DNA of 64,000 bases from Paenibacillus vietnamensis (GCF_020169515.1 NZ_JAHMHW010000005.1:62001-126000); one strand, 5' to 3'; numbered from the stretch's first letter, positions 36,461 to 45,360 are shown. The notes: a model not told the origin generated them from the letters alone. Numbers and translations: made by a program.

Positions 36461-38038
36461 ATGGGAAAAAGCAATTGGAAGGTGACACTGCTCGCGCTAG
36501 TAATGGTGGTCGCTGCGACGGGCTGCAGCCAGGCAAATAACGGGAACGCCAACGAGCCGGATCAGGGGACGGAGCCTACGGCTGACGGCGGAGCTTCCGG
36601 CGGGGACGCCGCAGTGAAGATTTCGGTCGCGAGCATGCCCAAATATCCGCCGAATCAAATACCGAACGACTACATTAAAGAGGTCGAAAAACGGTTCAGC
36701 ATGCAATGGGATTTTGAGTCGATCCCGCTGACGGCGGGCATCGAGAAGTACAATGTTATGTTTGCATCCGGAGATTATCCGGATTTCATCCCGAACATGA
36801 ACGGTCCGACCAGCGTGGCCAAGTGGGCGTCGTCCGGTTATTTGCTGCCGATCGGCGATTACATCGATAAGCTGCCTAATTACCGCAAGCTGTTTTCCGA
36901 CGAGGACTGGGAGCTGCTTCTGTCGTACGGCAGCACCAACGGCAAGCTGTATATGCTGCCAAGCGTGGCAAGCAGCGACCCGATGACCTGGATTTACCGC
37001 AAGGATGCGTTCGACAAAGCCGGCATTACCGCATTTCCGGCCACAATGGATGAGCTTTACGAGACGGCGAAAAAGCTGAAGGAAACGTATCCCGATTCGG
37101 TGCCGATCGGCGTTCGCGGCGGCACGGAAAACGGCGGCGTCAAAAACCTGATGAACGGCTTCCGCCAGGCGTTCCGCAACCCGCAAAGCAGCAACACGCG
37201 CGGTTTCTGGAACGATCCGGACCAGGGCGGAAAGGTCGTATGGAACATGGCGTCGCCGAAGCACCGCGACATGCTGGCCTTTATTGCCAAGCTGTACAAG
37301 GATGGGCTGATCGAGAAGGAATTTGCGACGCTGACGCAGGACCAATGGAAGGCGAAGCGCCTGACGGGCAAAGTGCTGCTGGATTTCCAATACGCGAGCC
37401 ATACGGTCGATCCGGGTTATGCGCTCACGGATATTCCGGGCGGCCAGTGGGAATACGCCCGCACTCTGCCGAGCGCCTCGGAGCAGCCGGCGCTGGAGTT
37501 CAAGCCGCTTAACTTCTCGCTGTTCGGCCCGATTTTCAGCAGCAAGCTGGCCGATGAGCCGGAGAAGCTGGACCGCATTCTCGAGTATGTCGAATGGGGC
37601 GCCACGCCGGAAGGGCAGCTGTTCCACCAGGCGGGCCTGGAGAACGTGACCTACGTGAACGAAGGCGGAACGCTGAAATACAAGGACGGACTCGACCGTC
37701 AAAAGGTGGCGGAGCAGTACGGCTTCGACTGGTGGCTGAGCCAAAGCGACGATTTCCTGAAATCGGATGCCGGATATTTGAAGAAGCAGGAAGCGATGAA
37801 GGAATTCGCTGCGAACTTTAATGTGACGCCGAAGAACGCGCCGCTTACCGAGGAGGAGCAGGAGACGGTTAATACGACGGTCAGCGCCCTTGAGGATGTT
37901 GCGCTGCAGTTTGCGACGAAAGCCGTTATGGGCATGGTCGATATTAGCAGCGACGAAGTATGGAACGGGTATCTGAACGACCTGGAGAAGGTCGGGCTTA
38001 GCCAAGTACAGGCGATATTCGAGAAATATTTGAAATAA
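36461..38038 (+). CDS. Extracellular solute-binding lipoprotein, LplA type (third importer)
   Basis: A 525-residue lipoprotein. The signal peptide 'LLALVMVVAATGC' leads to acylated C22, followed by an acidic and Gly-rich linker to about residue 50. The mature domain has typical LplA features ('YNVMFASGDYPDFIPNM', 'WIYRKDAFDKAGITAFPATM'). GAGGGGGAAGGA precedes the start. A 100 bp gap separates it from the permease; the following glycosidase gene starts 49 bases after it. The ligand is unknown. Confidence 0.92.
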   Translation: MGKSNWKVTLLALVMVVAATGCSQANNGNANEPDQGTEPTADGGASGGDAAVKISVASMPKYPPNQIPNDYIKEVEKRFSMQWDFESIPLTAGIEKYNVMFASGDYPDFIPNMNGPTSVAKWASSGYLLPIGDYIDKLPNYRKLFSDEDWELLLSYGSTNGKLYMLPSVASSDPMTWIYRKDAFDKAGITAFPATMDELYETAKKLKETYPDSVPIGVRGGTENGGVKNLMNGFRQAFRNPQSSNTRGFWNDPDQGGKVVWNMASPKHRDMLAFIAKLYKDGLIEKEFATLTQDQWKAKRLTGKVLLDFQYASHTVDPGYALTDIPGGQWEYARTLPSASEQPALEFKPLNFSLFGPIFSSKLADEPEKLDRILEYVEWGATPEGQLFHQAGLENVTYVNEGGTLKYKDGLDRQKVAEQYGFDWWLSQSDDFLKSDAGYLKKQEAMKEFAANFNVTPKNAPLTEEEQETVNTTVSALEDVALQFATKAVMGMVDISSDEVWNGYLNDLEKVGLSQVQAIFEKYLK

Positions 38039-38087
38039 CGTGCGGGAAGATCAGGGCAAAAAGCACGGAGAAGAAGGAGTAGTCGAC

Positions 38088-40796
38088 ATGACGACAATCT
38101 ACTTGTCCGTGCCGGAGGAGGCGGGCTCCCGCCTCCTTTTCGGCACGGAATTGCTGAAGCGTGCGCTGCAGAAGCTGGGCTTTCCGGTACAGGAGACCGG
38201 GCCGCTCACATTGGCCGGTTACCGGCAGCTGGAAGGGATCAAGATTGCGGTCGGCGACCGCAGCGGGTGCTCCTTCATTCGGGAGCTGGAGGAGAGCGAA
38301 GTGCTCCTTTACCACAACGAAGCGCCTGAAGGCGAAGGCTTCTACCTGGCGAAATTGCCCGGCGGGCTGTACGTCGTCTCCGGCGGGGGAGAGACCGGGG
38401 CGCTGTACGGCTGCCAGGAGCTTGCCGCGCTTCTGTCTGAGCAGGGAGCGCTGCCGGATGAGCTGGCTTACGGGGACGCCCCGGTCATGAAGCTGAGAGG
38501 GCCTGTCGTCCCGCTGCAGAAGACGAAGGTGGAGCCGCCCAGACGAACGTACGAATACCCGATCACGCCGGGCCGCTTCCCATGGTTTTACGATAAAGCG
38601 TTATGGCTGGCGTTTCTAGACCGGCTGCTCGAGCAAAGATGCAACGTCATTTACATCTGGACGGGGCATCCGTTTTCCTCACTTGTGAAGCTGGAGGAAT
38701 ACCCGGAAGCGCTGGAGGTGACCGAGGAGGAGTTTGCCCTTAACGAGGAGATGTTCCGCTGGCTGGCGGAGCAATGCGACTGCCGCGGCATCTGGCTTGT
38801 GCTCAAGTTTTACAATATTCATATCCCGCTGCCGTTTGCCGAAAAGCACGGCCTGGAGCTGCATCAGCCGCAGCCGCTGCCCGTAACGAGCGACTACCAT
38901 ATCAAGGCGATATCCGCGTTCATCCGCAGCTTCCCCAATGTCGGGCTCATGGTATGTCTGGGCGAAGCGCTGCAAGGCGCGCTGTACGGTGTCGAGTGGT
39001 TCAACGATACGATTCTGAGAGGCGTAAAGGAAGGGCTGAAGGATCTGGACCGGAAGGAGCTGCCGCCGATTATCGTTCGGGCGCATGCGATTCCGTCCGA
39101 GAAGGTGATGGCGGCGGCGCTTCCGAACTATGCAAATCTGTTCACCGAGGCCAAATATAACGGTGAATCGCTGACCACCTACACGCCGCGCGGCAACTGG
39201 CAGGAAACGCACCGCCATCTCGGCTCGCTCGGCTCGATTCACCTGTTTAATGTGCATATTTTGGCCAATTTGGAGCCCTTCCGGTACGGCGCCCCTTCGT
39301 TCATCCAGAAGTGCGTGCAGGCGGCCAAATACCGGCTCGGCACGAACGGGATTCACCTTTATCCGTTGTTTTACTGGGATTGGCCGTACTCCCCCGACAA
39401 GGCGGAGCCGCGGTTGCTGCAGATGGACCGGGACTGGATCTGGTTTGCCGCGTGGTTCCGCTATGCGTGGAATCCGGATTTGAACCCGAAGCTGGAGCGC
39501 GAATACTGGATCAAGGAGCTGGCCGGCCGCTACGGCAGCCGCGAAGCGGGCGAAGCGATTTTGGATGCCTATGAAGCTTCGGGGGAATGCGCGCCCAAGC
39601 TGCTGAGGCGGTTCGGCATTACGGAAGGAAACCGCCAGACAATGAGCCTCGGCATGACGATGAGCCAGCTGACGAATCCGGAGCGGTACCGGCCCTGGAA
39701 GGAGCTGTGGGAATCCCAGGCGCCGCAGGGGGAGCGGCTTGACCTGTACGTTGAGCGGGAGCTCGGCGGGCAGCCTCATATCGGGGAGACGCCGATCGAT
39801 ATTGCGGATGACGCCGATTACCATGCGGCCAAAGCCGAACGGGCAATCGAGCGGGCCCGGCCTCACGTGCTTCGCGGCGTGGAAGAATTCGAGCGGATCG
39901 CTTCCGATGTGTCGGCAATTGCGCTGATGACGCGCTCGTACACGCACAAGGTGCGGGCGGCAGTCCGGATTCTGACCTACAAGCAATTGTCAGGCAAAAA
40001 TTTTCTTGGGAATACCGGGCTGCTCGAGGAGGCGCTGCCGGATTTCCGGCAAAGCCTCGAGGAATATCGCGAGCTCGCTGCCTTGACGAAACGCACGTAT
40101 TTGTACGCTAACAGCATGCAAACCCCGCAGCGCAGGGTGCCGTTTCCGGACGGGGAGAAATACGGGCATTGGCAGGCCTGCCTTCCGCATTACGAGGAGG
40201 AATTCTCGAGCTTCTCCGCGAACGTTGCGCTGCTGAGGCAAGGCGTGCTGCCGCGGAAGGTGCTGGAGGCGGAGCAGGACGTCGTGTCTTACGAGCAGGC
40301 GGATTTCACGCTCCATTCGCCGCATGCGGAGCTGTACGAGATCCGGAATCAGGCCAAGCTGTTTACGGACGGAGAAGTGCTGGCCTCACAGGTGGCGGAG
40401 GAGCTGGTCGGGCTGACCGGCATCCGCTTCAACCGGGAGCAGGCGGCCAAGGAAGGCGTCAGCCTGGAGCTCGAGCTGAAGGAGCCCGCCCGGCTGCTGA
40501 TCGGCTACTCCCAATCCGCCGATGAGGAGTGGCTGAAGGTTCCGAGCCTGGAGGAAAACACGCATGCCGACGACCGCGGAGGGCTTTCGCCCGTGATCAA
40601 AAACGGGCTGAGCGTATTTTTTTACCCGAACGTGAACGTCCATGCCTTCGCTTACGAGCCGGGACGCCATACGATTGTCCTCGGCCGGGGCGCTTATCTG
40701 GTCGTCGGCGTCATCAAGGCGGGACAGCCGCTGCGGGTGCGCGATGTGGCCGGAGCAAGCAGCGTGGAAACGCTCGATTGGCTGTACGAGAAATAA
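38088..40796 (+). CDS. Large putative glycoside hydrolase (GH20/GH67-like N-terminal fold plus TIM barrel)
   Basis: A 902-residue cytoplasmic protein. The first 130 residues resemble the zincin-like non-catalytic domain found before GH20, GH67 and related barrels ('GGLYVVSGGGETGALYGCQE'). Residues 140-520 look like a TIM barrel ('LLEQRCNVIYIWTGHPFSS', 'FPNVGLMVCLGEALQG', 'HLYPLFYWDWPYSPDKAEPR'). A helical part and a C-terminal beta domain follow. No established family motif lets me name the sugar. AAGGAG 8 bases before the ATG at 38088 fixes the start. It follows the third binding protein and ends at a strong terminator, so it probably cleaves what that importer brings in. Alternatives are an alpha-glucuronidase-like or hexosaminidase-like enzyme. 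Confidence 0.65.
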   Translation: MTTIYLSVPEEAGSRLLFGTELLKRALQKLGFPVQETGPLTLAGYRQLEGIKIAVGDRSGCSFIRELEESEVLLYHNEAPEGEGFYLAKLPGGLYVVSGGGETGALYGCQELAALLSEQGALPDELAYGDAPVMKLRGPVVPLQKTKVEPPRRTYEYPITPGRFPWFYDKALWLAFLDRLLEQRCNVIYIWTGHPFSSLVKLEEYPEALEVTEEEFALNEEMFRWLAEQCDCRGIWLVLKFYNIHIPLPFAEKHGLELHQPQPLPVTSDYHIKAISAFIRSFPNVGLMVCLGEALQGALYGVEWFNDTILRGVKEGLKDLDRKELPPIIVRAHAIPSEKVMAAALPNYANLFTEAKYNGESLTTYTPRGNWQETHRHLGSLGSIHLFNVHILANLEPFRYGAPSFIQKCVQAAKYRLGTNGIHLYPLFYWDWPYSPDKAEPRLLQMDRDWIWFAAWFRYAWNPDLNPKLEREYWIKELAGRYGSREAGEAILDAYEASGECAPKLLRRFGITEGNRQTMSLGMTMSQLTNPERYRPWKELWESQAPQGERLDLYVERELGGQPHIGETPIDIADDADYHAAKAERAIERARPHVLRGVEEFERIASDVSAIALMTRSYTHKVRAAVRILTYKQLSGKNFLGNTGLLEEALPDFRQSLEEYRELAALTKRTYLYANSMQTPQRRVPFPDGEKYGHWQACLPHYEEEFSSFSANVALLRQGVLPRKVLEAEQDVVSYEQADFTLHSPHAELYEIRNQAKLFTDGEVLASQVAEELVGLTGIRFNREQAAKEGVSLELELKEPARLLIGYSQSADEEWLKVPSLEENTHADDRGGLSPVIKNGLSVFFYPNVNVHAFAYEPGRHTIVLGRGAYLVVGVIKAGQPLRVRDVAGASSVETLDWLYEK

Positions 40797-40802
40797 AGAA
40801 AT

Positions 40803-40847
40803 AGGGAACGTGCCGTTATGCAGAGCGGACGTTCCCTGTTTTTTTAA
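40803..40847 (+). terminator. Rho-independent terminator after the third importer operon
   Basis: AGGGAACGT (40803-40811) pairs with ACGTTCCCT (40829-40837), followed by a G and eight T's. Confidence 0.88.
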
Positions 40848-40875
40848 GGGGACAATCCATGATGCCGTCGGGTAA

Positions 40876-40939
40876 AGCAATATTCCTTAACTTTACAGCA
40901 ATATCGACTAGAGAACTCTAAATTTGAAGCATCTATAAT
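40876..40939 (+). promoter_or_regulatory. AraC-type double box and promoter, site C
   Basis: Direct repeats AGCAATATTCCTTAAC (40876) and AGCAATATCGACTAGAG (40897) are 21 bp apart. They are the clearest copies, since the first eight bases are identical. TATAAT is at 40934-40939, 37 bp after the start of the second repeat. It drives the GH29 operon. Confidence 0.8.
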
Positions 40940-40960
40940 TATAGACAATCAGCTTTAGGA

Positions 40961-40974
40961 TGTAAGCGATATCA
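40961..40974 (+). promoter_or_regulatory. cre site (CcpA) downstream of promoter C
   Basis: TGTAAGCGATATCA matches every defined position of TGWAANCGNTNWCA and lies just after the expected transcription start, a classical repression position. Specific induction by the AraC protein combined with glucose repression is inferred. Confidence 0.65.
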
Positions 40975-41022
40975 ATAAACTAGAAACAGCCAAGTCATCA
41001 AGTGTTATTGGGAGGTTTATGC

Positions 41023-42327
41023 ATGGCGTTCGAGGTGGAACCGACAACAGGAGATTCAAGCTGGTATACGCACGACAGATTCGGCATGTTCATTCATTGG
41101 GGCTTGTACTCGCTTGGAGCGAGGCACGAATGGATGAAGGGCCGGGAGTTTTTGACGAACGAGCAGTATGACAAATATTTTAAGCGTTTCGATCCGGATT
41201 TGTACGATCCCGAGCTGTGGGCGACATTGGCGGCCGATGCCGGCATGAAATATTTTGTTGTGACCGCGAAGCATCATGAGGGCTTCTGCCTTTGGGATTC
41301 GAAGCTGACCGACTACAAGTCGACGAACACGCCGGCAGGACGAGACGTGCTGACGCCGATGGTCGAAGCTTTCCGTGCGAAGGGCATCCGGCCGGGGCTG
41401 TATTATTCCCTGCTGGACTGGCATCACCGGCATTATACGCTCGATGTCAAGCATCCGCTTCGCTACAACAAGGAGTTTCTGGAGGATCAAAGGAACCGCG
41501 ATTGGCAGCAGTACGTCGACTATTTGCACGGGCAGACGAGAGAGCTGCTGACCGAGTTCGGCAAAATCGACCTGATGTTCTTCGATTTCTCGATCCCGCC
41601 CGAGCAGGGCTTTGCAGGCAAAGGCAAAGAAGATTGGCAGAGCGAGAAGCTTGTAAAGCTCATCCGCGAGCTGCAGCCGCACATTATGTTGAACGACCGT
41701 TTGCAGGTGAGAGGCGACATTACGACGCCGGAGCAATACCAGCCGCGCGACTGGATCAAGATGAACGGCAAGCGCGTCGTCTGGGAAGCATGCCATACGT
41801 TCAGCGGCTCCTGGGGCTATTACCGCGACGAGGAATCGTGGAAAAGCGTCGATACCCTCGTAAAAATGCTGATCGACACGGTAAGCAAAGGCGGCAACTT
41901 GCTGCTGAACGTCGGACCGACCGGGCGAGGCGAATTCGACGAACGTGCGATCGACCGCCTGAAGGGCATCGGCGAATGGATGAAGCGCCACAGCAGATCG
42001 ATTTACGGCTGTACGGCGGCGCCGGAGGAGCTGCAATGTCCGGAGGACTGCCGCTTTACCTATAACCCGGATACGAACCGCCTCTATCTTCATGTTTACA
42101 GCTGGCCGTTCAAGCATATTCATCTGCGCGGCTTCTCCGGCCGGGTGGAATACGCACAGCTGCTGAACGACGCATCGGAAATTCGAACGGTACAGGGCGA
42201 AGAGGAAATGACGATGGAAGCGGGGGCCTTCAACGAGGGCAGGTCGCGCGATATTTTGACGCTGCAATTGCCGGTCAAGAAGCCGAACGTAACCGTTCCC
42301 GTCATCGAGCTTTTCCTGAAGCATTAA
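41023..42327 (+). CDS. Alpha-L-fucosidase (GH29)
   Basis: A 434-residue enzyme with GH29 signatures. 'RFGMFIHWGLYSLGARHEWM' at the start, 'YFVVTAKHHEGFCLWDSKLT', and the nucleophile D188 in 'IDLMFFDFSIPPEQ' belong to this retaining fucosidase family. The segment 'GGNLLLNVGPTGRGEFDERA' is also typical. There is no signal peptide. GGGAGG lies 7 bases before the ATG at 41023. It is the first gene behind box C and a perfect cre site, and is followed after 18 bases by an unknown protein and then an aldose epimerase. Confidence 0.95.
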   Translation: MAFEVEPTTGDSSWYTHDRFGMFIHWGLYSLGARHEWMKGREFLTNEQYDKYFKRFDPDLYDPELWATLAADAGMKYFVVTAKHHEGFCLWDSKLTDYKSTNTPAGRDVLTPMVEAFRAKGIRPGLYYSLLDWHHRHYTLDVKHPLRYNKEFLEDQRNRDWQQYVDYLHGQTRELLTEFGKIDLMFFDFSIPPEQGFAGKGKEDWQSEKLVKLIRELQPHIMLNDRLQVRGDITTPEQYQPRDWIKMNGKRVVWEACHTFSGSWGYYRDEESWKSVDTLVKMLIDTVSKGGNLLLNVGPTGRGEFDERAIDRLKGIGEWMKRHSRSIYGCTAAPEELQCPEDCRFTYNPDTNRLYLHVYSWPFKHIHLRGFSGRVEYAQLLNDASEIRTVQGEEEMTMEAGAFNEGRSRDILTLQLPVKKPNVTVPVIELFLKH

Positions 42328-42345
42328 GGCGGATTAGACAGGGAG

Positions 42346-43992
42346 ATGAAGACAATTATGAAACCGAAGCTGGGTTTACAGGGGCCGGTCATTGCATGGC
42401 AGGACTCCTGGGCCGGGGAAGCGTCCGATCAGATTATGCGGACGGGAACGGGCAGCATCTATCCTTCGCAGGATCCGCTGCCGCCTCCCGGCAAGTTCGT
42501 TCAGGCGATGAAGGAGCTGGGCGCCGAGTTTTACGTGCACCATATGTTCCCCAGCCTGGCCGGCCAATCCGAAATGATTCGCGATATGACGAAGTACGGC
42601 ATGGAGGTGTGCCTGGGCAACGAGTACGGCAACATTAACGGTCCCTATGCCGAAGGCACGAACCGGTACGACGTGCCGGACGAGGCGCTGCTCGAAGCCG
42701 CCCGCAGCGGCAAGCTGATCGGACTGCTGTACGATGAGCCCGAGCATTTGCAGATCAATGCGTCGCAGTACCGCAAGGATGCTTTTTTGCCGCATTGGGG
42801 GGTAAAGGAAGGGAGCTCGCTCGCAGAGTCGCAAAATACGGTTACGGCTGCCGTTGCGGCGAGAGTCGCGCATGTAAAAGCCGTTCTGGACGATGCGGGA
42901 CTTGATCCGGACGCCGCTCCGCTCGTATCCGAATTCGTGTTTCCAACGATGTTCCATACAAAGGCGCGCGGAGGGATGGTCGTCTGCCCGAAAATGATGA
43001 AGGAGTCGTTCCAGTCGCTGCAGCTGTCTACGGCGCTCGGAGCGGCGAGGCAGTACGGCCGGGCGATGTGGATTTGCGCCGATCTGTGGGGGCCGGACGC
43101 AGGGCCGTGGTTCACCCGAACCTCCGGCTTCCCGGGCCATTCGCCGGAGGAATTCGCTTCGGCTTTGAGAATGGGCTATTACATGGGACCGACCCATCTG
43201 TTTACGGAAAATATCGACGTTCTGCTGCAATACGGGGACGGCCGTTTCCGCAAGACGGAATTCGGAGACGTATGGGACGAATTCGTACGCGGTTTCGTGC
43301 CGGAGCATCCGCTGACGTGGACGCATAGGGACGCCGATCCCGATATCGTCTTCATTCATTCGGACGACAGCAATTATGGGCAGAACGCAAGGCTGTTCGG
43401 CAACCGCGGGCTGGCGGCTCCGGATGCGACGCAAAGCGTGTTTCACGTCTGGCATTTGCTCAGCCACGGCACCATTCCCGCTCACGGAAGCTGTATGCAT
43501 ATTCCCGGCTATGACTTTCCACGCCACCGCCTGAAGGCCGAGGTGCCGAAGGAGCGGTTTCCGCTCGAGCAGGGCTGGACGTTCCCGCCGGAGGAGCAGG
43601 TACATCCGCTGTATTACCCGGTTAACAATGTGCTCGTCTATGACGAGAAGGTGGAGGAGCGGCAGCTTGGCCGTCCGAAGCTGATTATTGTAGCGGGCGA
43701 GCGGATCGAAGACGAGACGCTGAAGGCGGTCAGACGCCGGGCGGAATCGGGGGCGACGGTCGTGATCGCCAGCTGGCTGGCCGGGGGCAAGTGGCCGGAA
43801 AGCGGCCGGGCCGGGGAAGGGACATGGCTTGTGACCGACAGCTTTTTGACGGACGACCGCGTGATGGAAACGGTACAGCCGTTCCTCGGCAGTCCCGGCT
43901 GCTGGATGCAGCGGTTCGGCGGCACGGAGGTGCGGATGCACAAGGCGGACGCGCAAGGCTTTACGCTCGATTTTGAAATTTCGGGGAGGTGA
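42346..43992 (+). CDS. Protein of unknown function, possible GH42-like architecture
   Basis: A 548-residue protein without signal peptide. Residues 1-360 read like a TIM barrel ('ELGAEFYVHHMFPSLAGQ', 'GLLYDEPEHLQIN', 'AMWICADLWGPDAGPW'), with several Asp/Glu at likely strand ends. Residues 400-510 look like a Rossmann or glutaminase-like domain ('PKLIIVAGERIEDETLKAVR', 'SGATVVIASWLAGG'), as in the trimerisation domain of GH42 beta-galactosidases. I recognise no specific family. The start may be 42346 or the in-frame ATG at 42358, which is better spaced from GGGAG. The operon position between GH29 and an aldose epimerase suggests a new glycosidase or sugar-processing enzyme. Confidence 0.6.
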   Translation: MKTIMKPKLGLQGPVIAWQDSWAGEASDQIMRTGTGSIYPSQDPLPPPGKFVQAMKELGAEFYVHHMFPSLAGQSEMIRDMTKYGMEVCLGNEYGNINGPYAEGTNRYDVPDEALLEAARSGKLIGLLYDEPEHLQINASQYRKDAFLPHWGVKEGSSLAESQNTVTAAVAARVAHVKAVLDDAGLDPDAAPLVSEFVFPTMFHTKARGGMVVCPKMMKESFQSLQLSTALGAARQYGRAMWICADLWGPDAGPWFTRTSGFPGHSPEEFASALRMGYYMGPTHLFTENIDVLLQYGDGRFRKTEFGDVWDEFVRGFVPEHPLTWTHRDADPDIVFIHSDDSNYGQNARLFGNRGLAAPDATQSVFHVWHLLSHGTIPAHGSCMHIPGYDFPRHRLKAEVPKERFPLEQGWTFPPEEQVHPLYYPVNNVLVYDEKVEERQLGRPKLIIVAGERIEDETLKAVRRRAESGATVVIASWLAGGKWPESGRAGEGTWLVTDSFLTDDRVMETVQPFLGSPGCWMQRFGGTEVRMHKADAQGFTLDFEISGR

Positions 43993-44003
43993 GGAATGAA
44001 GAT

Positions 44004-45014
44004 ATGAGCCGATATGCGGCGGCATCTGAAATCAGGGAAGGGCTCACAGTCATCGTGTTAACCGACAAGGCTTCAGGGGCAGCGGCTGAAATCGTGCCGG
44101 AGGCCGGCAACAATCTGTACCGCTTCGAAAGCGGCGGGCATACGGTCCTTGTGCCGCCTTCAAGCGTCCGTTCGTTAAAGGAGGAGCCGTTCGCCGCTTT
44201 CAAATACGGCACTCCGATTCTGTATCCGCCCAACCGGGTGAGAAACGGAAGGTTTACGTTCCGCGGCCGGCCGTACAGCCTGCCTTTGAACGAGCCGCCC
44301 GACAATCATCTGCATGGGGAGCTTTGCTCCAGAGCCTGGGAGGTTATCGAGTACGGAGCAAGCGATCAGGGTGGCGCTACGGTCACCAGCCGTTTTCATT
44401 ATGCGGTGTATCCAGAGCTTCTCGCCTATTTTCCGCATCCGGTTACGTTTACGGTCACCTACCGCCTGTTCGAGGGTCGGCTGCAGATGGATACGAGAAT
44501 CCGGAATGACGGGGAGGACGAAGCTCCGTTCGCGTTCGGTCTCCATCCCTACTTCTCGCTTCCGTTCGGAAGCGGGGAGACGCTGACGCTGAAGGCGCCG
44601 GCTTCCGCCGAGTGGCCCGTTACGAACGAAGCGTTCGTGACCGGACGGCCTGCGGCTACTCCGTTCAGCCAGGCTCTGCAGGGCGGGGCGGACATTACGG
44701 ATTATCCTCCGCTGGGCTGCTCGCTCCTGGAGCTGGACAGCGGAGAGGAGGATCCGGTCTGCCGGATCGAAATGAAGGACAGCGGTTATGCAATCGTCTA
44801 CCGGTTCGACCGCGGGTTCCGGTATCTCGTCCTCTTCCGTCCGGATTGGGCCGAAGCCTATTCGCTGGAGCCATATACGTATGTGACGGACGCGTTTAAT
44901 TTGCCCTACGACAGCGAGCTGACGGGCGCCCGCGGCATCGCGCCGGGGGAGGAACTCCGGTTCCGGGCCAGCCTCGGGGTGGAAGCTCTGAAGGATCAAC
45001 CGGCGGGAATTTAA
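44004..45014 (+). CDS. Aldose 1-epimerase (galactose mutarotase family)
   Basis: A 336-residue mutarotase. 'DNHLHGELCSRAWEV' and 'FGLHPYFSLPFGS' carry the two catalytic-site histidines, and 'EAYSLEPYTYVTDAFN' carries the glutamate base. A GTG at 43989 overlaps the previous stop, but the ATG at 44004 has GAGG at a proper distance. It interconverts anomers of a free sugar, probably the fucose released by the GH29 enzyme in the same operon. Confidence 0.85.
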   Translation: MSRYAAASEIREGLTVIVLTDKASGAAAEIVPEAGNNLYRFESGGHTVLVPPSSVRSLKEEPFAAFKYGTPILYPPNRVRNGRFTFRGRPYSLPLNEPPDNHLHGELCSRAWEVIEYGASDQGGATVTSRFHYAVYPELLAYFPHPVTFTVTYRLFEGRLQMDTRIRNDGEDEAPFAFGLHPYFSLPFGSGETLTLKAPASAEWPVTNEAFVTGRPAATPFSQALQGGADITDYPPLGCSLLELDSGEEDPVCRIEMKDSGYAIVYRFDRGFRYLVLFRPDWAEAYSLEPYTYVTDAFNLPYDSELTGARGIAPGEELRFRASLGVEALKDQPAGI

Positions 45015-45210
45015 CTGTATTCAGTGTCCTTATTTTTTAAGAAATTTCATTTTCTAACGAAATAACTGGAATCGATGTCCTTATTTCGATCATTCTGCTT
45101 GGAATCGGCAATTGTTTAAGATTTAAATGGGCTGAATCCAGTTATTTCCCGAAAGAGCGGAGTTATCCTGGATTTTGATACAATAAATCCATTTATTTGC
45201 GCGCAGCTGG
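45015..45210. repeat. Intergenic 'ATAACTGGAAT' inverted repeats
   Basis: Copies of AAATAACTGGAAT (45060) and the inverted GAATCCAGTTATTTCC (near 45134) flank a spacer with GTTTAAGATTTAAAT. Weaker copies (TCCTGGATTTTGATACAA) follow. Same family as at 31720, 51960 and 62260. No gene or terminator is recognised in the first part of this 414 bp spacer. Confidence 0.6.
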
Positions 45211-45302
45211 AGGAAGTCGACACGAAGCAGATTGCCTTAGAAATAAGGTGAATAAAGTGCGAAGCGGGCCGTTTGAATCCGGAAAAGCGGTAGCGGTCGC
45301 TT

Positions 45303-45360
45303 TTGAAGCCCCATTCTTCACCTATCGATGTCCAGGGAAATCAGAAGAATGGGGCTTCAA
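45303..45360 (+). other. Perfect 17 bp inverted repeat in the leader of the Moc-like operon
   Basis: TTGAAGCCCCATTCTTC (45303-45319) is repeated in inverted orientation at 45344-45360 with a 24-base loop. It ends 68 bases before the first start codon and is not followed by T's. It could be an operator, an RNA switch of initiation, or a leftover of a terminator. Its 3' arm shares GAATGGGGCTTCA with the sequence at 62455. Confidence 0.6.
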
